A DNA stretch of 13,633 bases from positions 1 through 13,633 of the forward strand of contig JAFGJR010000263.1 of NCBI GenBank assembly GCA_016928975.1, given 5' to 3'. Numbering within the stretch: the stretch's first letter is position 1; each line of letters starts with the position of its first letter. The translations under genes were made by a program, and so were the position numbers. The notes under the pieces were generated by a model that saw only the letters and a program-made list of their open reading frames with translations, had not been told where the DNA came from and did not search any database. This DNA comes from Sedimentisphaerales bacterium. Lineage in GTDB: Bacteria > Planctomycetota > Phycisphaerae > Sedimentisphaerales > SG8-4. This document shows positions 7,933-13,448 of this stretch, piece after piece.

Positions 7933-8061
7933 GTCGCACGTGCAACATGATACTAAAATGGTTTCAATCGGAGTGAAACTGACATCAAGGCACGCTGCGG
8001 CGGGGAGAACAGGGTGATGAAGGACTACCTTAGGGGAGTACTCCCTGTGTCTCCCTTTTTT
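7933..8061 (+). ncRNA. Putative small RNA, about 130 nt
   Basis: The stretch is bounded by the promoter candidate at 7899-7926 and a hairpin plus T-run ending at 8061. Inside, GCACGTGC (7936-7943) is self-complementary, and GTTTCA (7961-7966) pairs with TGAAAC (7974-7979) around seven bases. No known RNA family is recognised. A 48-codon frame from an ATG at 8017, with GGAG upstream, reads through the terminator and stops at 8163; its product has no recognisable features. The RNA call rests on boundaries and by-eye folding only. Confidence 0.35.
8031..8061 (+). terminator. Rho-independent terminator candidate
   Basis: GGGAG (8034-8038) can pair with CTCCC (8051-8055) around a 12-base loop, extended by a G-T and an A-T pair, and is followed at once by six T (8056-8061) and then CTTT. 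The perfect 12-base palindrome GGGAGTACTCCC (8034-8045) lies in the same place and would compete with this fold. It would end the putative small RNA before the kinase promoter. Confidence 0.4.
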
Positions 8062-8135
8062 CTTTCCCGCGAAAATCTCAAACACCGTGCCTGCCGGCCA
8101 ACGCTCCCTGATTCCTCGCTCGATTCTCGCCGCGC

Positions 8136-8164
8136 TTGCCCGGAGTCGGGCAGATTCGTATAAT
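8136..8164 (+). promoter_or_regulatory. Promoter candidate for the lipid kinase gene
   Basis: TTGCCC (8136-8141), a 17-base spacer and a perfect TATAAT (8159-8164) make a good sigma-70-type promoter. Transcription would start near 8171, giving a leader of about 92 nt before the GTG start at 8263. Confidence 0.6.
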
Positions 8165-8262
8165 TCCTCGCAGGGGCCCTCGGATGTGGGAATGGATTCG
8201 GCACGAGTACTCGGCCGGCGGCGGTTGCCGCGTGGGCTCGGATTCGACGGAGAGCATCGCAC

Positions 8263-9129
8263 GTGAAGTTCGGCATGCTGGCAAATCCGATGGCGGGAGG
8301 CACGAACGCCGCCCGCAAGGCTCGAACATTGCAGGCCGTCCAGAACATCCTGGGCGACTGTGAAATACGAGGCCTGGATACTCGTTCCCGCGAGGAATTC
8401 CTCCGGTGCGGCGCCGACCTGGCCAAGCGGGTCGAAGTGCTGATCATCGCCGGCGGCGATGGCTCGTTCTCCGATGCGATCAACGCCCTGGACGAAGACG
8501 TTGTCTTTTCTTATCTGCCGCTTGGCTCGGGTTGCGCGCTCGGTTATGCGCTGGACTTGCCGCCGCAACTGACGAGAGCCGCCAGGAAGATCAAAGAAGG
8601 CCGGTTGCGCCATCTGGACCTGATCCTGTGCGACGGCCGGCGCAAGGCATTCATGGGCAGCATTGGGATCGAGGGCGATATCATCAACCGCCGCGAGGTG
8701 CTCCGTGAAAGCGGCATCACCGGCCCACAGGCATATGCCGTGGCAACCTTCGGCTCGTTCTTTGCCGACCTCGAACGCAGTGACATGAGCATCGTCCTCG
8801 ACGGACAGGAAGTCCTCGTCCCCGATGCCGTCACCGCCATCGTGACGAAGATCCCCTACTACGGGTACAAGATGAGGGTCGTTCCGAATGCCGTATTCGA
8901 CGACGGATATCTCCACCTGCTCGCCGTCAATTCCCGGTGGGCGGAGATCGTCCAGAATCTGGCCAACGCCTTTCTCCATGAAAACAAGATGGGCATGTAT
9001 CGCAAGGCACATGAGATTCAGATCACCGTGCCACGCGAACGGTACGCGCAAACCGACGGCACGATCTACCGCAAAGGCACGTCCTTCCATTTCCGAGTCC
9101 TGCCGAACGTCCTGAGAATGTGGTACTGA
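8263..9129 (+). CDS. Diacylglycerol-kinase-family lipid kinase
   Basis: A 288-aa protein with the DAGK catalytic fold. Seen are the N-terminal 'MLANPMAGG' loop (NPMAGG at 8-13), the ATP-binding 'IIAGGDGSFSDAINAL' (GGDGS at 64-68), the 'YLPLGSGCALGYAL' region (85-97) and the C-terminal 'TDGTIYRKGTSFHFRVLP'. The family phosphorylates lipids such as diacylglycerol, sphingoid bases or undecaprenol at the membrane; which one applies cannot be told. The usual G-T-G-N-D of the third motif is G-S-G-C-A here, so substrate or nucleotide contacts may differ. The GTG start is supported by GGAGAG at 8249-8254 and puts the first motif at its normal distance from the N-terminus. It is monocistronic, with its own promoter candidate and a 671-bp gap before rny. 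Confidence 0.93.
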   Translation: MKFGMLANPMAGGTNAARKARTLQAVQNILGDCEIRGLDTRSREEFLRCGADLAKRVEVLIIAGGDGSFSDAINALDEDVVFSYLPLGSGCALGYALDLPPQLTRAARKIKEGRLRHLDLILCDGRRKAFMGSIGIEGDIINRREVLRESGITGPQAYAVATFGSFFADLERSDMSIVLDGQEVLVPDAVTAIVTKIPYYGYKMRVVPNAVFDDGYLHLLAVNSRWAEIVQNLANAFLHENKMGMYRKAHEIQITVPRERYAQTDGTIYRKGTSFHFRVLPNVLRMWY

Positions 9130-9273
9130 CCCCGAACACGACCGCTCTGGGGTCGAGACCCTGTCGAGACCGGTCCCCCTTCTGGCATCGCGTCCGATAA
9201 GACCCAGGACCCGGTCCCATCGAGCAGGCGGAGGAAAACATCCCGACCATCCCGCTGATTTTGCTTTTTTTTC
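9130..9273. other. Non-coding stretch after the kinase, with a direct repeat
   Basis: No gene is seen. The nine bases GTCGAGACC occur twice, at 9152-9160 and 9163-9171, and GGTC-GA-GACC is itself a dyad. A run of eight T (9265-9272) precedes the promoter candidate, but no GC-rich hairpin sits directly before it, so a terminator is not called. Confidence 0.4.
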
Positions 9274-9302
9274 TTGACGGACGTTCAGCGTCTCCCTAAC
9301 AT
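9274..9302 (+). promoter_or_regulatory. Promoter candidate ahead of the rny leader
   Basis: TTGACG (9274-9279, five of six), a 17-base spacer and TAACAT (9297-9302, four of six) predict transcription from about 9309, following a T-rich stretch. It would drive either a separate RNA or a leader of about 490 nt before rny. No equally good promoter was seen closer to rny. Confidence 0.4.
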
Positions 9303-9800
9303 AGCCGACGAAACAGACAACTGTGGATGAACACAGTTGCCGGTCATTCCGTACTCTGCGACAGAGCGAAGACTAGCGCGGAGACGGACGGCTTGCTGGG
9401 ATGGGCACATTAGAGCTTGTCTCATACGGTGGCTAAGTTGCAAAGACACCTTCATCAGGCCGGTCGAAGCGCATGAAGGCCCGGTGGTCTCTGGCGTTTG
9501 CGGCTCGTGAGGGTGAGTTTGACGTGAAACGGAATCGACTCGCAAACAGGGAATCGCTTTCCAACGAGGGAGCGGTGGTATTGAGTATAGAATCAGCAAA
9601 AGTCCGTGCAAGGACGAGTCCGCCTCTCGGTAGACTGCCGGATCAACAGGGGTTCGGACTGTTGCCAGGCTGATTTTGTCCGTATCGCCAGCGGGTATTT
9701 GGGATTCACGGCACTTCTTTGAGCTTTCCTGCCAGCCCACGCGTATCGCGCCCCCAGCAGCCGCTATATCGCAACGCCGTGGTGTGGAAAGGTAGGAATC
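9303..9800 (+). other. Long non-coding region before rny with many inverted repeats
   Basis: About 500 bases without a credible gene; a 66-codon frame from 9473 lacks a ribosome site and protein-like features. Inverted repeats read by eye: CAACTGTG (9318-9325) with CACAGTTG (9332-9339); CTCTG (9354-9358) with CAGAG (9362-9366); CCTTCAT (9449-9455) with ATGAAGG (9473-9479), flanked by AGAC (9444-9447) and GTCT (9487-9490); GTTTGCG (9496-9502) with CGCAAAC (9541-9547), enclosing GTTT/AAAC; AGTCCG (9617-9622) with CGGACT (9655-9660). This density suggests a structured leader or a separate RNA. I find no match to RNase P RNA, SRP RNA, tmRNA or a named riboswitch. A 6S-like RNA is possible but not shown. 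Confidence 0.4.
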
Positions 9801-11381
9801 ATGGACGCCGTATTGATGCAGATCACGCTTCAAGCCGGCCTCGCCACGCTCGTCGGTTTCCTCCTCGGGGTCTGTCTTTGGGCCATCGCTACCCAGATGT
9901 TCGCGCGGACGCGCGCCAAGACGCGGGCTGAGGACCTGCAAAGACAGATCGATGGAGCCAAACGAGAGGCGGAGAACATCATCAAAACCGCCCAGATCGA
10001 GGCCGCCGCTGAGGCCATTAAGAAGAGAGAAGAGCTCACCGCCGAGGCCAACCAGACCCGAAATGAGCTGCGAGAGGCCGAAAACAGGCTCTCGAAACGA
10101 GAGGACGCACTGAACCGCCAGACCGAGTTCCTTCAGGAGCAGGAGAAGAGCCTGAAAGAGCAGGAGCAGGAGCTGGAACGCCGGCTGCGCAATACCGAGC
10201 TCAAGGACAAGCAGTTGTCGGTGTTGATCGCTCAGCAGAAGAACCAGTTGCTCAAAATCACCGCGATGGATATCGAGGAGGCCCGAGAACTGCTGCTCAA
10301 GCGTCTGGAGGACGAGTGCGAGCATGAGATGTCGGCGCTGATTCAGCGAAAGGTCGAAGAAGCTGAGGAGCTGTCGGACGAGAAGAGCCGGCATATCATC
10401 AGCACAGCGATCCAGCGCTATGCCGCCGAGCAGACGTGCGAGGTGACCGTTTCGACGGTGGATATCCCCAACGACGACATGAAAGGCCGGATCATCGGCC
10501 GGGAAGGCCGCAACATCCGAGCCTTCGAGAAGGCCACAGGCGTCGACGTCATCGTGGACGACACCCCCGGCATGGTCGTCGTCAGCGGCTTCAATCCCGT
10601 ACGCCGCGAGGTGGCCCGGCTGTCTATGGAGCGGCTCATCCAGGACGGCCGAATCCATCCCTCGCGAATCGAGGAGCTGGTAGCCCAGACGAAGACCGAC
10701 GTGAACCACAAGATCTTTCAACTTGGCAAAGACGCGGCGGTGGAAACGAACGTCCGAGGCCTGCCCAACAAGGTCATGAGCATGCTCGGGGCGCTGAGCT
10801 ACCGAACCAGCTACGGCCAGAGCGTCCTCCGTCATTGCGTGGAAGTCGCTTTCCTGGCTCAAGTTATGGCCGACGAGCTCGGTCTGGACGGCTCCGTGGC
10901 GCGCCGGGCCGGCCTGCTCCACGACATCGGCAAAGCCATCGACCACGACGTCGAGGGCAGCCACCCGGACATCGGCGCCAGTTACCTCAAGCGATTCAAC
11001 GAGTCGCCGGTCGTGCTCAACGCGGTGGCCGGGCATCACGGCGATGTGCCGCCGGACAATCCGTACACGCCGCTGGTCGCCGCCGCGGACGCCATTAGTG
11101 CTTCGCGCCCGGGTGCCAGACGTGAGACCCTCGAGCGATACATCAAGCGACTGGAGAAGCTGGAGGAAATCGCCACCAGCTTCAAGGGCGTCGAGAGCGC
11201 CTACGCCATCCAGGCCGGACGCGAGATTCGCGTCATCGTCAACGCCAACGAGGTCGACGATGAGGCGGCCATGAAGGTTGCCCGCGACATCGCTTTGAAG
11301 GTCGAGCAGGAAATGACCTATCCCGGCGAGATCCAGGTGACCCTGCTCCGCGAGGTCCGCTGCGTCGAGTACGCGAAGTAG
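9801..11381 (+). CDS. rny: Ribonuclease Y
   Basis: A 526-aa protein with the full RNase Y layout and usual length. It has an N-terminal membrane helix (about 9-33), a long Glu/Lys/Arg-rich coiled coil (about 40-200), a KH domain with the RNA-binding 'GRIIGREGRNIRAFE' (229-243), and an HD domain with 'LLHDIGKAIDHDVEGSHPD'. Visible metal-site residues include His345, His374-Asp375 and Asp430. RNase Y is a membrane-anchored endonuclease that starts mRNA decay by cutting single-stranded, AU-rich sites. The ATG at 9801 follows an AGGTAGGAATC ribosome site. The ymdB-type gene follows 133 bp later, a pairing known from Bacillus and others. A structured 500-bp region precedes it, which may carry its leader. 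Identification is secure. Confidence 0.98.
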   Translation: MDAVLMQITLQAGLATLVGFLLGVCLWAIATQMFARTRAKTRAEDLQRQIDGAKREAENIIKTAQIEAAAEAIKKREELTAEANQTRNELREAENRLSKREDALNRQTEFLQEQEKSLKEQEQELERRLRNTELKDKQLSVLIAQQKNQLLKITAMDIEEARELLLKRLEDECEHEMSALIQRKVEEAEELSDEKSRHIISTAIQRYAAEQTCEVTVSTVDIPNDDMKGRIIGREGRNIRAFEKATGVDVIVDDTPGMVVVSGFNPVRREVARLSMERLIQDGRIHPSRIEELVAQTKTDVNHKIFQLGKDAAVETNVRGLPNKVMSMLGALSYRTSYGQSVLRHCVEVAFLAQVMADELGLDGSVARRAGLLHDIGKAIDHDVEGSHPDIGASYLKRFNESPVVLNAVAGHHGDVPPDNPYTPLVAAADAISASRPGARRETLERYIKRLEKLEEIATSFKGVESAYAIQAGREIRVIVNANEVDDEAAMKVARDIALKVEQEMTYPGEIQVTLLREVRCVEYAK

Positions 11382-11410
11382 GCCCCAAGGCCTTGACTGA
11401 AGAACCGAAC

Positions 11411-11500
11411 AGACCTTAGGTCCTTGAGGTCCCTTAGGTCCTTCTGCGGCCCAAGAAGCCGCAAAGGACAAAAAGGACCACAAGGACCCAAAGGACCTTA
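11411..11500. repeat. Inverted array of 9-nt repeats (GGTCC then GGACC) between rny and the ymdB-type gene
   Basis: GGTCC occurs at 11419, 11428 and 11437, and GGAC at 11466, 11475, 11484 and 11493, each series with an exact period of nine. The two arms are complementary: 11416-11450 can pair with 11458-11492 around the loop CCAAGAA (11451-11457), closed by a perfect TGCGGC/GCCGCA. I count one bulged base and about five mismatches in the outer 28 pairs. No T-run follows, so it is not a classical terminator. It may be a processing site or transcription-attenuating stem within the rny-ymdB transcript, or a mobile short repeat. Confidence 0.75.
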
Positions 11501-11514
11501 AGCAAAGCCGTTTC

Positions 11515-12363
11515 ATGAAGCTAAACATCCTATGCATAGGCGACGTTGTCGGCCGGCCGGGCCGGCGGGTCCTGGCGGACAAGCTCAGGACCGTCATCAA
11601 CGAGCGGGCCATCGACTGCGTCATCGTCAACGCCGAGAACGCCGCCGGCGGGTCTGGGATCACGCCGCAGATTCACGAGAAGCTGCTTCATTACGGCGTG
11701 AACCTCATCACGCTGGGCGACCATGCCTTCCGCAAGCGGGACATCATCGAAACCCTCGAAACCGCCACGGATATCGTCCGCCCGGCCAATTTCTCCGAGC
11801 ACGCCGCCGGCAGAGGGACGGCGGTCTGCCAGACTGCCAAGGGGCCCACCGTCGGCGTCCTGGCCCTGATCGGCCGGCTCTTCATGAAGCCGGCGGAATG
11901 CCCCTACGCCGCCGCCGACAAGCTGATCCCCAGGCTCCAGCAGCAGGCGGATATCATCGTCGTCGATTTCCACGCCGAGGCCACCAGCGAGAAGATCGCG
12001 ATGGGCTACCATCTCGATGGCCGGGCCAGCGTCTGCTTCGGCACCCACACGCACGTCGTCACCGCCGACGAGACGATCCTGCCCAAGGGCCTCGCGTATA
12101 TCTCCGACGTGGGTATGACCGGCGCCCACGACTCGGTCCTGGGCCGAAAGACCCAAAGCGTCCTGAAGTCCTTCCGCACCCAGATGCCGGTCCCCTTCGA
12201 GGTCGCCACCGGCGACGTTCGCATGAACGGCATCGTCGTCACCGTGGACAGCAACGCCAGGCGAGCCGAGCACATCGAGCGCATCTGTGTGAAGTCCGAG
12301 GTCGTGGAGACCACGCACTACGACGCCGACGACGGCCGCCCGGAGTACTTCAACGCTTTCTGA
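11515..12363 (+). CDS. ymdB: YmdB-type metallophosphoesterase (TIGR00282 family)
   Basis: A 282-aa protein of normal family length. Metal-site motifs are 'CIGDVVGRPGRRVL' (Asp10), 'VNAENAAGGSGITP' (Glu41, Asn42), 'LITLGDHAF' (Asp69, His70), 'DFHAEATSEK' (His153) and 'FGTHTHVVTADETILP' (His178, His180). In the family the fourth motif is normally Gly-Asn-His; here the Asn is Asp69, and the following Thr-Trp-Asp is Ala-Phe-Arg. In Bacillus, YmdB hydrolyses 2',3'-cyclic nucleotides and affects RNA decay and developmental choices, and it sits next to rny as here. The enzyme is cytoplasmic. The ATG is chosen because it opens the first beta-strand; the ribosome site is weak (AAGC/AAAG), so translation may depend on the upstream stem. 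It converges with the minus-strand gene at 12382. Confidence 0.95.
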   Translation: MKLNILCIGDVVGRPGRRVLADKLRTVINERAIDCVIVNAENAAGGSGITPQIHEKLLHYGVNLITLGDHAFRKRDIIETLETATDIVRPANFSEHAAGRGTAVCQTAKGPTVGVLALIGRLFMKPAECPYAAADKLIPRLQQQADIIVVDFHAEATSEKIAMGYHLDGRASVCFGTHTHVVTADETILPKGLAYISDVGMTGAHDSVLGRKTQSVLKSFRTQMPVPFEVATGDVRMNGIVVTVDSNARRAEHIERICVKSEVVETTHYDADDGRPEYFNAF

Positions 12364-12381
12364 CCGTCTCGGAAGGAAGCC

Positions 12382-13293
12382 TCAGCGAGCGATTGGCTTT
12401 GTTTTACACACCGGGCCATCCTCGCAGAGGCGGGTTTCAAACCCGCCCGTACTATCGCAAGGCGTTTCAGTAGCATGGGCGTCTCGCCCATGACTGAGAA
12501 TCACGGGCAAAGGCCTGCCCTCGCGAAGGTGGGGGATGCCGGTGCTACGCGACGTCGTTGCAGGCATACGAAAAGCAGGCTCCACAGCCTCGATTGGCTT
12601 TGTTTCGCACGACGAGCCTGAGCCGGTCCCACTTGACACTTCACACTTCAGACTTGACACCTCCCCGATTGGCTTTGTTTCGCACGGCGAGCCATCGACC
12701 ATGTAGCCCAGCCGCCCTCGGCTGGGATCACCCCCGAGGGCGGGGGTGCTACATGACACCTCCTCCGATTGGCTTTGTTTCAGGGCTTGCTGCTCCCGGC
12801 GAAGCCTGTGCAGCTCGTTGAAGCTGCGATACAGGCTGTTCTCGATCCACCGCTCGTAGCCCATCAGCTTCTCGAGTGTCCGGCCGCTGGAGAACTCCCG
12901 GGCCACCACCCGTCCGAACGTCAGCTCCGTGGAAGCCGACGGATCGCCTCTTTCTCGCAGTCGTTGTGTCCACGAGTCGGTGCCATCCGCCTCCATCAGG
13001 TAGTCCAGCATCTCATCCTGCATGCGTTCCGCCCGTTTGAGCCGCCACCAAAGGACGACGACACGTTCCGCCGTCAGCTCTTCCTCCGGCCCGGCCGGAC
13101 CGAGCGCCTCCAGCAACCGGGTACGATGCCGATCGAACTGGGCCGGATCCTCATCGTTGAGCACAGCTCTTCTCGACAACAATCCATGCTTGACGGCGTT
13201 CTGGGATACGATGGCCTTTCCCTCCGGCGTACGAGGCCCGGTGGACTTCTCGGCGTTGTGACGATTCGCGGCGATCTGTGCTGCTGTAGTCAT
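12382..13293 (-). CDS. 'AANRxNAxKSTGPRTPEGK' family protein with a repeat-derived C-terminal tail
   Basis: 303 aa. Residues 1 to about 170 are a conserved-looking basic N-terminus ('AANRHNAEKSTGPRTPEGKA', 'SQNAVKHGLLSRR') and a helical, charged part ('TAERVVVLWWRLKRAERMQDEM'). I recall this family as multi-copy in Planctomycetota, without a known function. From about residue 171 the sequence changes: 'CSTPALGGDPSRGRLGYM', then three copies of 'C(E/K)TKPI' (204-209, 229-234, 296-301) and 'SHGRDAHATE' come from short DNA repeats read as protein. The original stop was probably lost and the frame now runs through a repeat island. The start has a GGGAGG ribosome site. Promoter and leader repeat are described separately. 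The N-terminal part is very likely a gene; the tail may be non-functional. Confidence 0.7.
   Translation of the reverse strand: MTTAAQIAANRHNAEKSTGPRTPEGKAIVSQNAVKHGLLSRRAVLNDEDPAQFDRHRTRLLEALGPAGPEEELTAERVVVLWWRLKRAERMQDEMLDYLMEADGTDSWTQRLRERGDPSASTELTFGRVVAREFSSGRTLEKLMGYERWIENSLYRSFNELHRLRREQQALKQSQSEEVSCSTPALGGDPSRGRLGYMVDGSPCETKPIGEVSSLKCEVSSGTGSGSSCETKPIEAVEPAFRMPATTSRSTGIPHLREGRPLPVILSHGRDAHATETPCDSTGGFETRLCEDGPVCKTKPIAR
12390..12410. repeat. Copy 1 of the CGATTGGCTTTGTTT repeat
   Basis: CGATTGGCTTTGTTT followed by TACACA, slightly diverged at its end from copies 2 and 3. It forms the last codons of the minus-strand gene ('CKTKPI'). Confidence 0.8.
12429..12447. repeat. 19-base perfect palindrome
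   Basis: GGCGGGTTT and AAACCCGCC, nine-base arms around a single C, within the translated tail of the minus-strand gene and just past the ymdB-type gene. On the plus strand it could act as a 3'-end hairpin for that mRNA, but no T-run follows. Confidence 0.65.
12474..12492. repeat. Inverted repeat CATGGGC...GCCCATG
   Basis: Perfect seven-base arms (12474-12480 and 12486-12492) around GTCTC. Read on the minus strand it gives 'SHGRDAHAT' in the protein tail, which has the look of a mobile extragenic palindrome. Confidence 0.65.
12505..12520. repeat. Inverted repeat GGGCA...TGCCC
   Basis: Five-base arms around AAGGCC, directly after the previous inverted repeat; together they make a small island of hairpins. 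Confidence 0.45.
12591..12610. repeat. Copy 2 of the CGATTGGCTTTGTTT repeat
   Basis: CGATTGGCTTTGTTTCGCAC, identical to copy 3 over 20 bases, and similar beyond (CGAGCC follows in both). It encodes 'CETKPI' on the minus strand. Confidence 0.85.
12666..12685. repeat. Copy 3 of the CGATTGGCTTTGTTT repeat
   Basis: Same 20 bases as copy 2, 75 bases downstream, so both are read in the same frame ('CETKPI'). Between the two lies a CACTTGACACTT/AGACTTGACACC-type internal repetition (about 12632-12661). Confidence 0.85.
12700..12755. repeat. Compound palindrome: outer stem enclosing two hairpins
   Basis: CATGTAGC (12700-12707) pairs with GCTACATG (12748-12755). Inside, CCCAGCCG (12707-12714) pairs with CGGCTGGG (12719-12726), and CACCCCCG (12729-12736) with CGGGGGTG (12741-12748). 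All three stems are eight perfect pairs; the hairpin stems share one base each with the outer stem. The unit can fold into a compact three-way junction in DNA or RNA. Confidence 0.75.
12766..12780. repeat. Copy 4 of the CGATTGGCTTTGTTT repeat (core only)
   Basis: The 15-base core is kept but what follows differs. It lies 100 bases from copy 3, so it is read in another frame on the minus strand ('KQSQS'). It marks the border between the conserved protein part and the repeat-derived tail. Confidence 0.8.
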
Positions 13294-13317
13294 GGCATGA
13301 GCCTCCCAACATAGAAT

Positions 13318-13345
13318 CTTTGATTCTTGATGTTTGATTTTTGAT
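13318..13345. repeat. Four tandem 7-nt units, NNTTGAT
   Basis: CTTTGAT, TCTTGAT, GTTTGAT and TTTTGAT follow each other without gaps. On the minus strand this is ATCAAAN repeated, about 25-50 nt before the start codon of the gene at 12382-13293, so it lies in the predicted 5' leader. Confidence 0.75.
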
Positions 13346-13420
13346 TTCCCTTTGTGGTCCCGCCACCGGCGGCTGAGAATGCCTCATCCGCCGCTCGTCG
13401 CACCCGGCGACGTTGTGACT

Positions 13421-13448
13421 ATCTTAACTCGTGCTGTATGTTTGTCAA
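13421..13448 (-). promoter_or_regulatory. Promoter candidate for the minus-strand gene 12382-13293
   Basis: On the minus strand, TTGACA (13443-13448) and TAAGAT (13421-13426, four of six) are separated by 16 bases. Transcription would start near 13414 and give a leader of about 120 nt that contains the ATCAAAN repeat. The local drop in GC content supports it. Confidence 0.6.

Noticed and set aside
7961..7979. CRISPR-repeat-like GTTTCAAT...GAAAC
   Set aside because: Single copy, no spacers and no cas genes; better explained as a small hairpin.
8237..8252. tmRNA-like GGATTCGACGG string
   Set aside because: It is part of the kinase leader; no acceptor stem, tag frame or T-arm is found around it.
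7855..9090. 411-codon minus-strand open frame
   Set aside because: Antisense to the lipid kinase, with no family features; the kinase motifs on the plus strand are clear.
9231..9238. GAGGAAAA, reminiscent of the RNase P RNA P4 region
   Set aside because: The following conserved GTCCGGGC-type sequence and the distal partner are missing.
9411..9429. Insertion-sequence-end-like TAGAGCTTGTCTCATACGG
   Set aside because: No inverted partner, no target duplication and no transposase in the window.
9645..9665. T-arm-like GGGGTTCGGACTG
   Set aside because: The flanking bases do not form a T-stem and no tRNA cloverleaf can be built; it belongs to the AGTCCG/CGGACT hairpin.
9473..9673. 66-codon plus-strand frame in the rny leader
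   Set aside because: No ribosome site and it coincides with inverted repeats.
9285..11663. Very long (792 codons) minus-strand open frame
   Set aside because: It lies antisense to RNase Y, is low-complexity in Leu/Asp/Gly, and extends through non-coding and repeat DNA; a shadow of strong codon bias in rny.
11530..12318. 262-codon minus-strand and 313-codon plus-strand frames over the YmdB-type gene
   Set aside because: Both are shadows; the metallophosphoesterase frame has all its expected motifs.
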